A stretch of 39,260 bases of DNA, taken from the NCBI RefSeq assembly GCF_032854445.1, contig NW_027018335.1:1-39260 (forward strand), given 5' to 3'. The position numbers and the translations under genes were made by a program. Shown in pieces: positions 22,437 to 36,600 of this stretch. The notes beneath the pieces were generated by a model. It had not been told where the DNA came from. It made no database searches and saw only the letters and a program-made list of their open reading frames with translations. This DNA is from Liolophura sinensis (taxonomy: Eukaryota > Mollusca > Polyplacophora > Chitonida > Chitonidae). Position 1 is the first letter of the stretch. Each line of letters opens with the position of its first letter.

Positions 22437-24122
22437 GACTGGTCATTACTATATTCAACTTTTGATTATAAGTTATGTGCCCTTCGGTAGCCCAGAAGAT
22501 GTCAAATCTTTGGGCCAAGCCCATTTCACTCACCCAGCAAATGTCTTACTTCTAAGTCGAAGATAAACTTAATCTCTTTATCTACATGTAGAAAAACCAC
22601 ACCATTTTTATATAAAAACCACAAGGTACTTGATACAGTCTGCTGTAAAAAGTACAATTGAACACTGACCCACATCAATAAGGTGCCAAAAGATGCGCAA
22701 TTGGGTCAGGCATCTCCAGCTGTTGAAAAATTGCAAATTTCCTTGGTTTCCATGGAGTAAGAGCCGTTGCTGGGCACGTGATTTTGACATAAATGATGAT
22801 TCAATTGTGGCTACAGCCAAAAGTATTGGTCGGAGAGCAACGCGGTTTGCACCATTCGATTTCTCGTCACAAAATACGTCGGATTAGCCTCTTACCAGCA
22901 GCATTGGAACATTTTTTCCACTTTTGGATTTTTGCCTGGTCCTTTTGCTAATTGAAATCGGCTACATGTACTATGTACAATCGCGACTGGTCATTACTAT
23001 ATTCAACTTTTGATTATAAGTTATGTGCCCTTCGGTAGCCCAGAAGATGTCAAATCTTTGGGCCAAGCCCATTTAACTCACCCAGCAAATGTCTTACTTC
23101 TAAGTCGAAGATAAACTCAATGTCTTTATCTACATGTAGAAAAACCACACCATTTTTATATAAAAAACACAAGGTACTTGATACAGTCTGCTGTAAAAAG
23201 TACAATTGAACACTGACCCACATCAATAAGGTGCCAAAAGATGCGCAATTGGGTCAGGCATCTCCAGCTGTTGAAAAATTGCAAATTTCCTTGGTTTCCA
23301 TGGAGTAAGAGCCGTTGCTGGGCACGTGATTTTGACATAAATGATGATTCAATTGTGGCTACAGCCAAAAGTATTGGTCGGAGAGCAACGCGGTTTGCAC
23401 CATTCGATTTCTCGTCACAAAATACGTCGGATTAGCCTCTTACCAGCAGCATTGGAACATTTTTTCCACTTTTGGATTTTTGCCTGGTCCTTTTGCTAAT
23501 TGAAATCGGCTACATGTACTATGTACAATCGCGACTGGTCATTACTTTATTCAACTTTTGATTATAAGTTATGTGCCCTTCGGTAGCCCAGAAGATGTCA
23601 AATCTTTGGGCCAAGCCCATTTAACTCACCCAGCAAATGTCTTACTTCTAAGTCGAAGATAAACTCAATGTCTTTATCTACATGTAGAAAAACCACACCA
23701 TTTTTATATAAAAAACACAAGGTACTTGATACAGTCTGCTGTAAAAAGTACAATTGAACACTGACCCACATCAATAAGGTGCCAAAAGATGCGCAATTGG
23801 GTCAGGCATCTCCAGCTGTTGAAAAATTGCAAATTTCCTTGGTTTCCATGGAGTAAGAGCCGTTGCTGGGCACGTGATTTTGACATAAATGATGATTCAA
23901 TTGTGGCTACAGCCAAAAGTATTGGTCGGAGAGCAACGCGGTTTGCACCATTCGATTTCTCGTCACAAAATACGTCGGATTAGCCTCTTACCAGCACGAT
24001 TGGAGCATTTTTTTTACTTTTGGATTTTTGCCTGGTCCTTTTGCTAATTGAAATGGGCTACATGTACTATGTACCATCGCGACTGGTCATTACTATATTC
24101 AACTTTTGATTATAAGTTATGT

Positions 24123-25218
24123 GCCCTTCGGTAGCCCAGAAGATGTCAAATCTTTGGGCCAAGCCCATTTAACTCACCCAGCAAATGTCTTACTTCTAAG
24201 TCGAAGATAAACTTAATCTCTTTATCTACATGTAGAAAAACCACACCATTTTTATATAAAAACCACAAGGTACTTGATACAGTCTGCTGTAAAAAGTACA
24301 ATTGAACACTGACCCACATCAATAAGGTGCCAAAAGATGCGCAATTGGGTCAGGCATCTCCAGCTGTTGAAAAATTGCAAATTTCCTTGGTTTCCATGGA
24401 GTAAGAGCCGTTGCTGGGCACGCGATTTTGACATAAATGATGATTCAATTGTGGCTACAGCCAAAAGTATTGGTCGGAGAGCAACGCGGTTTGCACCATT
24501 CGATTTCTCGTCACAAAATACGTCAGATTAGCCTCTTACCAGCAGCATTGGAACATTTTTTCCACTTTTGGATTTTTGCCTGGTCCTTTTGCTCATTGAA
24601 ATCGGCTACATGTACTATGTACAATCGCGACTGGTCATTACTATATTCAACTTTTGATTATAAGTTATGTGCCCTTCGGTAGCCCAGAAGATGTCAAATC
24701 TTTGGGCCAAGCCCATTTAACTCACCCAGCAAATGTCTTACTTCTAAGTCGAAGATAAACTCAATGTCTTTATCTACATGTAGAAAAACCACACCATTTT
24801 TATATAAAAACCACAAGGTACTTGATACAGTCTGCTGTAAAAAGTACAATTGAACACTGACCCACATCAATAAGGTGCCAAAAGATGCGCAATTGGGTCA
24901 GGCATCTCCAGGTGTTGAAAAATTGGAAATTTCCTTGGTTTCCATGGAGTAAGAGCCGTTGCTGGGCACGTGATTTTGACATAAATGATGATTCAATTGT
25001 GGCTACAGCCAAAAGTATTGGTCGGAGAGCAACGCGGTTTGCACCATTCGATTTCTCGTCACAAAATACGTCGGATTAGCCTCTTACCAGCAGCATTGGA
25101 ACATTTTTTCCACTTTTGGATTTTTGCCTGGTCCTTTTGCTAATTGAAATCGGCTACATGTACTATGTACAATCGCGACTGGTCATTACTATATTCAACT
25201 TTTGATTATAAGTTATGT
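24123..25218 (+). repeat. Higher-order block 4, first copy (units 45-46, 1096 bp)
   Basis: Unit 45 carries cacgcgattt (C at 24423, which destroys CACGTG), tcagatta and gctcattg (C at 24594). Unit 46 carries the caatgtc state with ccacaagg, ggtgttg and attggaaatt. The same pair follows immediately with each mark displaced by exactly 1096 bp. Confidence 0.9.
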
Positions 25219-26314
25219 GCCCTTCGGTAGCCCAGAAGATGTCAAATCTTTGGGCCAAGCCCATTTAACTCACCCAGCAAATGTCTTACTTCTAAGTCGA
25301 AGATAAACTTAATCTCTTTATCTACATGTAGAAAAACCACACCATTTTTATATAAAAACCACAAGGTACTTGATACAGTCTGCTGTAAAAAGTACAATTG
25401 AACACTGACCCACATCAATAAGGTGCCAAAAGATGCGCAATTGGGTCAGGCATCTCCAGCTGTTGAAAAATTGCAAATTTCCTTGGTTTCCATGGAGTAA
25501 GAGCCGTTGCTGGGCACGCGATTTTGACATAAATGATGATTCAATTGTGGCTACAGCCAAAAGTATTGGTCGGAGAGCAACGCGGTTTGCACCATTCGAT
25601 TTCTCGTCACAAAATACGTCAGATTAGCCTCTTACCAGCAGCATTGGAACATTTTTTCCACTTTTGGATTTTTGCCTGGTCCTTTTGCTCATTGAAATCG
25701 GCTACATGTACTATGTACAATCGCGACTGGTCATTACTATATTCAACTTTTGATTATAAGTTATGTGCCCTTCGGTAGCCCAGAAGATGTCAAATCTTTG
25801 GGCCAAGCCCATTTAACTCACCCAGCAAATGTCTTACTTCTAAGTCGAAGATAAACTCAATGTCTTTATCTACATGTAGAAAAACCACACCATTTTTATA
25901 TAAAAACCACAAGGTACTTGATACAGTCTGCTGTAAAAAGTACAATTGAACACTGACCCACATCAATAAGGTGCCAAAAGATGCGCAATTGGGTCAGGCA
26001 TCTCCAGGTGTTGAAAAATTGGAAATTTCCTTGGTTTCCATGGAGTAAGAGCCGTTGCTGGGCACGTGATTTTGACATAAATGATGATTCAATTGTGGCT
26101 ACAGCCAAAAGTATTGGTCGGAGAGCAACGCGGTTTGCACCATTCGATTTCTCGTCACAAAATACGTCGGATTAGCCTCTTACCAGCAGCATTGGAACAT
26201 TTTTTCCACTTTTGGATTTTTGCCTGGTCCTTTTGCTAATTGAAATCGGCTACATGTACTATGTACAATCGCGACTGGTCATTACTATATTCAACTTTTG
26301 ATTATAAGTTATGT
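25219..26314 (+). repeat. Higher-order block 4, second copy (units 47-48)
   Basis: This repeats units 45-46, with marks at 25519 (cacgcgattt) and 25690 (gctcattg). I found no difference from the first copy by eye, so it is either a very recent two-unit duplication or an assembly duplication. Unit 49 begins to diverge (acaacaagg) but still carries tcagatta. Confidence 0.9.
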
Positions 26315-29300
26315 GCCCTTCGGTAGCCCAGAAGATGTCAAATCTTTGGGCCAAGCCCATTTAACTCACCCAGCAAATGTCTTACTTCTAAGTCGAAGAT
26401 AAACTTAATCTCTTTATCTACATGTAGAAAAACCACACCATTTTTATATAAAAACAACAAGGTACTTGATACAGTCTGCTGTAAAAAGTACAATTGAACA
26501 CTGACCCACATCAATAAGGTGCCAAAAGATGCGCAATTGGGTCAGGCATCTCCAGGTGTTGAAAAATTGCAAATTTCCTTGGTTTCCATGGAGTAAGAGC
26601 CGTTGCTGGGCACGTGATTTTGACATAAATGATGATTCAATTGTGGCTACAGCCAAAAGTATTGGTCGGAGAGCAACGCGGTTTGCACCATTCGATTTCT
26701 CGTCACAAAATACGTCAGATTAGCCTCTTACCAGCAGCATTGGAACATTTTTTCCACTTTTGGATTTTTGCCTGGTCCTTTTGCTAATTGAAATCGGCTA
26801 CATGTACTATGTACAATCGCGACTGGTCATTACTATATTCAACTTTTGATTATAAGTTATGTGCCCTTCGGTAGCCCAGAAGATGTCAAATCTTTGGGCC
26901 AAGCCCATTTAACTCACCCAGCAAATGTCTTACTTCTATGTCGAAGATAAACTTAATCTCTTTATCTACATGTAGAAAAACCACACCATTTTTATATAAA
27001 AACCACAAGGTACTTGATACAGTCTGCTGTAAAAAGTACAATTGAACACTGACCCACATCAATAAGGTGCCAAAAGATGCGCAATTGGGTCAGGCATCTC
27101 CAGCTGTTGAAAAATTGCAAATTTCCTTGGTTTCCATGGAGTAAGAGCCGTTGCTGGGCACGTGATTTTGACATAAATGATGATTCAATTGTGGCTACAG
27201 CCAAAAGTATTGGTCGGAGAGCAACGCGGTTTGCACCATTCGATTTCTCGTCACAAAATACGTCGGATTAGCCTCTTACCAGCACGATTGGAGCATTTTT
27301 TTTACTTTTGGATTTTTGCCTGGTCCTTTTGCTAATTGAAATCGGCTACATGTACTATGTACCATCGCGACTGGTCATTACTATATTCAACTTTTGATTA
27401 TAAGTTATGTGCCCTTCGGTAGCCCAGAAGATGTCAAATCTTTGGGCCAAGCCCATTTAACTCACCCAGCAAATGTCTTACTTCTAAGTCGAAGATAAAC
27501 TTAATCTCTTTATCTACATGTAGAAAAACCACACCATTTTTATATAAAAACCACAAGGTACTTGATACAGTCTGCTGTAAAAAGTACAATTGAACACTGA
27601 CCCACATCAATAAGGTGCCAAAAGATGCGCAATTGGGTCAGGCATCTCCAGCTGTTGAAAAATTGGAAATTTCCTTGGTTTCCATGGAGTAAGAGCCGTT
27701 GCTGGGCACGTGATTTTGACATAAATGATGATTCAATTGTGGCTACAGCCAAAAGTATTGGTCGGAGAGCAACGCGGTTTGCACCATTCGATTTCTCGTC
27801 ACAAAATACGTCGGATTAGCCTCTTACCAGCAGCATTGGAACATTTTTTCCACTTTTGGATTTTTGCCTGGTCCTTTTGCTAATTGAAATCGGCTACATG
27901 TACTATGTACAATCGCGACTGGTCATTACTATATTCAACTTTTGATTATAAGTTATGTGCCCTTCGGTAGCCCAGAAGATGTCAAATCTTTGGGCCAAGC
28001 CCATTTAACTCACCCAGCAAATGTCTTACTTCTAAGTCGAAGATAAACTCAATGTCTTTATCTACATGTAGAAAAACCACACCATTTTTATATAAAAAAC
28101 ACAAGGTACTTGATACAGTCTGCTGTAAAAAGTACAATTGAACACTGACCCACATCAATAAGGTGCCAAAAGATGCGCAATTGGGTCAGGCATCTCCAGC
28201 TGTTGAAAAATTGCAAATTTCCTTGGTTTCCATGGAGTAAGAGCCGTTGCTGGGCACGTGATTTTGACATAAATGATGATTCAATTGTGGCTACAGCCAA
28301 AAGTATTGGTCGGAGAGCAACGCGGTTTGCACCATTCGATTTCTCGTCACAAAATACGTCGGATTAGCCTCTTACCAGCACGATTGGAGCATTTTTTTTA
28401 CTTTTGGATTTTTGCCTGGTCCTTTTGCTAATTGAAATCGGCTACATGTACTATGTACAATCGCGACTGGTCATTACTATATTCAACTTTTGATTATAAG
28501 TTATGTGCCCTTCGGTAGCCCAGAAGATGTCAAATCTTTGGGCCAAGCCCATTTAACTCACCCAGCAAATGTCTTACTTCTAAGTCGAAGATAAACTTAA
28601 TCTCTTTATCTACATGTAGAAAAACCACACCATTTTTATATAAAAACCACAAGGTACTTGATACAGTCTGCTGTAAAAAGTACAATTGAACACTGACCCA
28701 CATCAATAAGGTGCCAAAAGATGCGCAATTGGGTCAGGCATCTCCAGCTGTTGAAAAATTGGAAATTTCCTTGGTTTCCATGGAGTAAGAGCCGTTGCTG
28801 GGCACGTGATTTTGACATAAATGATGATTCAATTGTGGCTACTGCCAAAAGTATTGGTCGGAGAGCAACGCGGTTTGCACCATTCGATTTCTCGTCACAA
28901 AATACGTCGGATTAGCCTCTTACCAGCAGCATTGGAACATTTTTTCCACTTTTGGATTTTTGCCTGGTCCTTTTGCTAATTGAAATCGGCTACATGTACT
29001 ATGTACAATCGCGACTGGTCATTACTATATTCAACTTTTGATTATAAGTTATGTGCCCTTCGGTAGCCCAGAAGATGTCAAATCTTTGGGCCAAGCCCAT
29101 TTAACTCACCCAGCAAATGTCTTACTTCTAAGTCGAAGATAAACTCAATGTCTTTATCTACATGTAGAAAAAACCACACCATTTTTATATAAAAAACACA
29201 AGGTACTTGATACAGTCTGCTGTAAAAAGTACAATTGAACACTGACCCACATCAATAAGGTGCCTAAAGATGCGCAATTGGGTCAGGCATCTCCAGCTGT

Positions 29301-30699
29301 TGAAAAATTGCAAATTTCCTTGGTTTCCATGGAGTAAGAGCCGTTGCTGGGCACGTGATTTTGACATAAATGATGATTCAATTGTGGCTACAGCCAAAAG
29401 TATTGGTCGGAGAGCAACGCGGTTTGCACCATTCGATTTCTCGTCACAAAATACGTCGGATTAGCCTCTTACCAGCAGCATTGGAACATTTTATCCACTT
29501 TTGGATTTTTGCCTGGTCCTTTTGCTAATTGAAATCGGCTACATGTACTATGTACAATCGCGACTGGTCATTACTATATTCAACTTTTGATTATAAGTTA
29601 TGTGCCCTTCGGTAGCCCAGAAGATGTCAAATCTTTGGGCCAAGCCCATTTAACTCACCCAGCAAATGTCTTACTTCTAAGTCGAAGATAAACTTAATCT
29701 CTTTATCTACATGTAGAAAAACCACACCATTTTTATATAAAAACCACAAGGTACTTGATACAGTCTGCTGTAAAAAGTACAATTGAACACTGACCCACAT
29801 CAATAAGGTGCCTAAAGATGCGCAATTGGGTCAGGCATCTCCAGGTGTTGAAAAATTGCAAATTTCCTTGGTTTCCATGGAGTAAGAGCCGCTGCTGGGC
29901 ACGTGATTTTGACATAAATGATGATTCAATTGTGGCTACAGCCAAAAGTATTGGTCGGAGAGCAACGCGGTTTGCACCATTCGATTTCTCGTCCCAAAAT
30001 ACGTCGGATTAGCCTCTTACCAGCAGCATTGGAACATTTTTTCCACTTTTGGATTTTTGCCTGGTCCTTTTGCTAATTGAAATCGGCTACATGTACTATG
30101 TACAATCGCGACTGGTCATTACTATATTCAACTTTTGATTATAAGTTATGTGCCCTTCGGTAGCCCAGAAGATGTCAAATCTTTGGGCCAAGCCCATTTA
30201 ACTCACCCAGCAAATGTCTTACTTCTAAGTCGAAGATAAACTCAAAGTCTTTATCTACATGTAGAAAAACCACACCATTTTTATATAAAAAACACAAGGT
30301 ACTTGATACAGTCTGCTGTAAAAAGTACAATTGAACACTGACCCACATCAATAAGGTGCCAAAAGATGCGCAACTGGGTCAGGCATCTCCAGCTGTTGAA
30401 AAATTGCAAATTTCCTTGGTTTCCATGGAGTAAGAGCCGTTGCTGGGCACGTGATTTTGACATAAATGATGATTCAATTGTGGCTACAGCCAAAAGTATT
30501 GGTCGGAGAGCAACGCGGTTTGCACCATTCGATTTCTCGTCACAAAATACGTCGGATTAGCCTCTTACCAGCAGCATTGGAACATTTTTTCCACTTTTGG
30601 ATTTTTGCCTGGTCCTTTTGCTCATTGAAATCGGCTACATGTACTATGTACAATCGCGACTGGTCATTACTATATTCAACTTTTGATTATAAGTTATGT
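26315..30699 (+). repeat. Units 49-56, mixed monomers
   Basis: Eight monomers, 548 bp each except unit 54 (549, one extra A). Units 50 and 52 have the cacgattggagc 3-prime type, while 51 and 53 have attggaaatt with the other type, giving a local two-unit alternation. Units 54 and 55 share gcctaaag. Unit 54 has the rare ttttatccac state seen again in units 61 and 71. Unit 56 has gctcattg and gcaactggg, states otherwise found in units 45/47 and 6/9. Confidence 0.85.
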
Positions 30700-33600
30700 G
30701 CCCTTCGGTAGCCCAGAAGATGTCAAATCTTTGGGCCAAGCCCATTTAACTCACCCAGCAAATGTCTTACTTCTAAGTCGAAGATAAACTCAATGTCTTT
30801 ATCTACATGTAGAAAAACCACACCATTTTTATATAAAAAACACAAGGTACTTGATACAGTCTGCTGTAAAAGTACAATTGAACACTGACCCACATCAATA
30901 AGGTGCCAAAAGATGCGCAATTGGGTCAGGCATCTCCAGCTGTTGAAAAATTGCAAATTTCCTTGGTTTCCATGGAGTAAGAGCCGTTGCTGGCACGTGA
31001 TTTTGACATAAATGATGATTCAATTGTGGCTACAGCCAAAAGTATTGGTCGGAGAGCAACGCGGTTTGCACCATTCGATTTCTCATCACAAAATACGTCG
31101 GATTAGCCTCTTACCAGCACGATTGGAGCATTTTTTTTACTTTTGGATTTTTGCCTGGTCCTTTTGCTAATTGAAATCGGCTACATGTACTATGTACCAT
31201 CGCGACTGGTCATTACTATATTCAACTTTTGATTATAAGTTATGTGCCCTTCGGTAGCCAGAAGATGTCAAATCTTTGGGCCAAGCCCATTTAACTCACC
31301 CAGCAAATGTCTTACTTCTAAGTCGAAGATAAACTTAATCTCTTTATCTACATGTAGAAAAAACCACACCATTTTTATATAAAAACCACAAGGTACTTGA
31401 TACAGTCTGCTGTAAAAAGTACAATTGAACACTGACCCACATCAATAAGGTGCCAAAAGATGCGCCAATTGGGTCAGGCATCTCCAGCTGTTGAAAAATT
31501 GGAAATTTCCTTGGTTTCCATGGAGTAAGAGCCGTTGCTGGGCACGTGATTTTGACATAAATGATGATTCAATTGTGGCTACAGCCAAAAGTATTGGTCG
31601 GAGAGCAACGCGGTTTGCACCATTCGATTTCTCGTCACAAAATACGTCGGATTAGCCTCTTACCAGCACGATTGGAGCATTTTTTTTACTTTTGGATTTT
31701 TGCCTGGTCCTTTTGCTAATTGAAATCGGCTACATGTACTATGTACCATCGCGACTGGTCATTACTATATTCAACTTTTGATTATAAGTTATGTGCCCTT
31801 CGGTAGCCCAGAAGATGTCAAATCTTTGGGCCAAGCCCATTTAACTCACCAGCAAATGTCTTACTTCTAAGTCGAAGATAAACTTAATCTCTTTATCTAC
31901 ATGTAGAAAAACCACACCATTTTTATATAAAAACCACAAGGTACTTGATACAGTCTGCTGTAAAAAGTACAATTGAACACTGACCCACATCAATAAGGTG
32001 CCAAAAGATGCGCAATTGGGTCAGGCATCTCCAGCTGTTGAAATATTGGAAATTTCTTTGGTTTCCATGGAGTAAGAGCCGTTGCTGGGCACGTGATTTT
32101 GACATAAATGATGATTCAATTGTGGCTACAGCCAAAAGTATTGGTCGGAGAGCAACGCGGTTTGCACCATTCGATTTCTCGTCACAAAATACGTCGGATT
32201 AGCCTCTTACCAGCAGCATTGGAACATTTTTTCCACTTTTTGGATTTTTGCCTGGTCCTTTTGCTAATTGAAATCGGCTACATGTACTATGTACAATCGC
32301 GACTGGTCATTACTATATTCAACTTTTGATTATAAGTTATGTGCCCTTCGGTAGCCCAGAAGATGTCAAATCTTTGGGCCAAGCCCATTTAACTCACCCA
32401 GCAAATGTCTTACTTCTAAGTCGAAGATAAACTCAATGTCTTTATCTACATGTAGAAAAACCACACCATTTTTATATAAAAACCACAAGGTACTTGATAC
32501 AGTCTGCTGTAAAAAGTACAATTGAACACTGACCCACATCAATAAGGTGCCAAAAAGATGCGCAATTGGGGTCAGGCATCTCCAGCTGTTGAAAAATTGC
32601 AAATTTCCTTGGTTTCCATGGGAGTAAGAGCCGTTGCTGGGCACGTGATTTTGACATAAATGATGATTCAATTGTGGCTACAGCCAAAAGTATTGGTCGG
32701 AGAGCAACGCGGTTTGCACCATTCGATTTCTCGTCACAAAATACGTCGGATTAGTCTCTTACCAGCACGATTGGAGCATTTTTTTTACTTTTGGATTTTT
32801 GCTGGTCCTTTTGCTAATTGAAATCGGCTACATGTACTATGTACCATCGCGACTGGTCATTACTATATTCAACTTTTGATTATAAGTTATGTGCCCTTCG
32901 GTAGCCCAGAAGATGTCAAATCTTTGGGCCAAGCCATTTAACTCACCCAGCAAATGTCTTACTTCTAAGTCGAAGATAAACTTAATCTCTTTATCTACAT
33001 GTAGAAAAACCACACCATTTTTATATAAAAACCACAAGGTACTTGATACAGTCTGCTGTAAAAAGTACAATTGAACACTGACCCACATCAATAAGGTGCC
33101 AAAAGATGCGCAATTGGGTCAGGCATCTCCAGCTGTTGAAAAATTGGAAATTTCCTTGGTTTCCATGGAGTAAGAGCCGTTGCTGGGCACGTGATTTTGA
33201 CATAAATGATGATTCAATTGTGGCTACAGCCAAAAGTATTGGTCGGAGAGCAACGCGGTTTGCACCATTCGATTTCTCGTCACAAAATACGTCGGATTAG
33301 CCTCTTACTAGCAGCATTGGAACATTTTATCCACTTTTGGATTTTTGCCTGGTCCTTTTGCTAATTGAAATCGGCTACATGTACTATGTACAATCGCGAC
33401 TGGTCATTACTATATTCAACTTTTGATTATAAGTTATGTGCCCTTCGGTAGCCCAGAAGATGTCAAATCTTTGGGCCAAGCCCATTTAACTCACCCAGCA
33501 AATGTCTTACTTCTAAGTCGAAGATAAACTCAATGTCTTTATCTACATGTAGAAAAACCACACCATTTTTATATAAAAAACACAAGGTACTTGATACAGT

Positions 33601-36600
33601 CTGCTGTAAAAAGTACAATTGAACACTGACCCACATCAATAAGGTGCCAAAAGATGCGCAATTGGGTCAGGCATCTCCAGCTGTGTTGAAAAATTGGAAA
33701 TTTCCTTGGTTTCCATGGAGTAAGAGCCGTTGCTGGGCACGTGATTTTTGACATAAATGATGATTCAATTGTGGCTACAGCCAAAAGTATTGGTCGGAGA
33801 GCAACGCGGTTTGCACCATTCGATTTCTCGTCACAAATACGTCGGAATAGCCTCTTACCAGCAGCTTGGAACATTTTTTCCACTTTTGGATTTTTGCCTG
33901 GTCCTTTTGCTAATTGAAATCGGCTACATGTACTATGTACAATCGCGATTGTGTCATTACTATATTCAACTTTTGATTATAAGTTATGTGCCCTTCGGTA
34001 GCCCAGAAGATGTCAAATCTTTGGGCCAAGCCCATTTAACTCACCCAGCAAATGTCTTACTTCTAAGTCGAAGATAAACTTAATCACTTTATCTACATGT
34101 AGAAAAACCACACCATTTTATATAAAACCACAAGGTACTTGATACAGTCTGCTGTAAAAAGTACAATTGAACACTGACCCACATCAATAAGGTGCCTAAA
34201 GATGCGCAATTGGGTCAGGCATCTCCAGGTGTTGAAAAATTGCAAATTTCCTTGGTTTCCATGGAGTAAGAGCCGTTGCTGGGCACGTGATTTTGACATA
34301 ATGATGATTCAATTGTGGCTACAGCCAAAAGTATTGGTCGGAGAGCAACGCGGTTTGCACCATTCGATTTCTCGTCACAAAATACGTCGGATTAGCCTCT
34401 TACCAGCACGATTGGAGCATTTTTTCCACTTTTGGATTTTTGCCTGGTCCTTTTGCCTAATTGAAATCGGCTACATGTACTATGTACCATACGCGACTGG
34501 TCATTACTATATTCAACTTTTGATTATAAGTTATGTGCCTTCGGTAGCCAGAAGATGTCAAATCTTTGGGCCAAGCCCATTTAAACTCACCCAGCAAATG
34601 TCTTACTTCTAAGTCGAAGATAAACTTAATCTCTTTATCTACATGTAGAAAAACCACACCATTTTATATAAAAACCACAAGGTACTTGATTACAGTCTGC
34701 TGTAAAAAAGTACAATTGAACACTGACCCACATCAATAAGGTGCCAAAAGATGCGCAATTGGGTCAGGCAACTCCAGGTGTTGAAAAATTGCAAATTTCC
34801 TTGGTTTCCATGGAGTAAGAGCCGTTGCTGGGCACGTGATTTTGGACATAAATGATGATTCAATTGTGGCTACAGCCAAAAGTATTGGTCGGAGAGCAAC
34901 GCGGTTTGCACCATTCGATTTCTCGTCACAAAATACGTCGGATTAGCCTCTTACCAGCACGATTGGAGCATTTTTTTTACTTTTGGATTTTTGCCTGGTC
35001 CTTTTGCTAATTGAAAATCGGCTACATGTACTATGTACCATCGCGACTGGTCATTTACTATATTCAACTTTTGATTATAAGTTATGTGCCCTTCGGTAGC
35101 CCAGAAGATGTCAAATCTTTGGGCCAAGCCCATTTAACTCACCCAGCAAATGTCTTACTTCTAAGTCGAAGATAAACTTAATCTCTTTATCTACATGTAG
35201 AAAAACCACACCATTTTTATATAAAAACCACAAGGTACTTGATACAGTCTGCTGTAAAAAGTACAATTGAACACTGACCCACATCAATAAGGTGCCAAAA
35301 GATGCGCAATTGGGTCAGGCATCTCCAGGTGTTGAAAAATTGCAAATTTCCTTGGTTTCCATGGAGTAAGAGCCGTTTGCTGGCACTGTGATTTTGACAT
35401 AAATGATGATTCAATTGTGGCTACAGCCAAAAGTATTGGTCGGAGAGCAACGCGGTTTGCCACCATTCGATTTCTCGTCACAAAATACGTCGGATTAGCC
35501 TCTTACCAGCAGCATTGGAACATTTTTTCCACTTTTGGATTTTTGCCTGGTCCTTTTGCTAATTGAAATCGGCTACATGTACTATGTACAATCGCGACTG
35601 GTCATTACTATATTCAACTTTTGATTATAAGTTATGTGCCCTTCGGTAGCCCAGAAGATGTCAAATCTTTGGGCCAAGCCCATTTAACTCACCACAGCAA
35701 ATGTCTTACTTCTAAGTCGAAGATAAACTCAATGTCTTTATCTACATGTAGAAAAACCACACCATTTTTATATAAAAACCACAAGGTACTTGATACAGTC
35801 TGCTGTAAAAAGTACAATTGAACACTGACCCACATCAATAAGGTGCCTAAAAGATGCGCAATTGGGTCAGGCATCTCCAGGTGTTGAAAAATTGCAAATT
35901 TCCTTGGTTTCCATGGAGTAAGAGCCGTTGCTGGGCACGTGATTTTGACATAAATGATGATTCAATTGTGGCTACAGCCAAAAGTATTGGTCGGAGAGCC
36001 AACGCGGTTTGCACCATTCGATTTCTCGTCACAAAATACGTCGGATTAGCCTCTTACCAGCAGCATTGGAACATTTTTTCCACTTTTTGGATTTTTGCCT
36101 GGTCCTTTTGCTAATTGAAATCGGCTACATGTACTATGTACAATCGCGACTGGTCATTACTATATCAACTTTTGATTATAAGTATGTGCCCTTCGGTAGC
36201 CCAGAAGATGTCAAATCTTTGGGCCAAGCCCATTTAACTCACCCAGCAAATGTCTTACTTCTAAGTCGAAGATAAACTCAATGTCTTTATCTACATGTAG
36301 AAAAACCACACCATTTTTATATAAAAAACACAAGGGTACTTGAAACAGTCTGCTGTAAAAAGTACAATTGAACACTGACCCACATCAATAAGGTGCCAAA
36401 AGATGCGCAATTGGGTCAGGCATCTCCAGCTGTTGAAAAATTGGAAAATTTCCTTGGTTTCCATGGAGTAAGAGCCGTTGCTGGGCACGTGATTTTGACA
36501 TAAATGATGATTCAATTGTGGCTACAGCCAAAAGTATTGGTCGGAGAGCAACGCGGTTTGCACCATTCGATTTCTCGTCACAAAATACGTCGGATTAGCC

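Larger units (their letters stand above)
21931..22478 (+). repeat. Representative 548-bp monomer (unit 41)
   Basis: This copy carries the common state at most variable sites and serves as the reference. A hand count gives about 218 G+C in 548 bases (39.8%) and 15 CpG dinucleotides, so CpG is reduced but not strongly depleted. By monomer position: a short hairpin at 33-45, the palindrome ctacatgtag at 104-113, an AT-rich tatataaaaa run at 131-140, a near-palindrome at 174-185, CACGTG at 297-302, a second hairpin at 330-341, a variable T-rich tract near 420-445 and tacatgta again at 485-492. I saw no convincing internal subrepeat, so the 548-bp unit appears to be the basic period. No protein, RNA or transposon homology is recognised in it. 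Confidence 0.95.
16446..24122 (+). repeat. Units 31-44, mixed monomers without clear higher order
   Basis: Fourteen monomers with shuffled variant states. Relatives of upstream units are scattered through them: unit 35 has the ttaaaag state of units 17 and 19, and unit 39 shares gatcatt, gcagcgcgg and ccttctg with units 26 and 29. Unit 32 has an extra G in gttggaaaaattgg. Unit 33 has a CpG transition at 17841 and unit 34 another at 18476. Units 36 and 38 share cagtattgg. Units 31-37 vary from 548 to 550 bp, whereas 38-44 are all 548 bp. Confidence 0.85.

Noticed and set aside
34202-34612. 136-codon plus-strand frame, the longest in the window
   Set aside because: It arises from single-base indels in the error-rich end, which join frames that are separate in other monomers.
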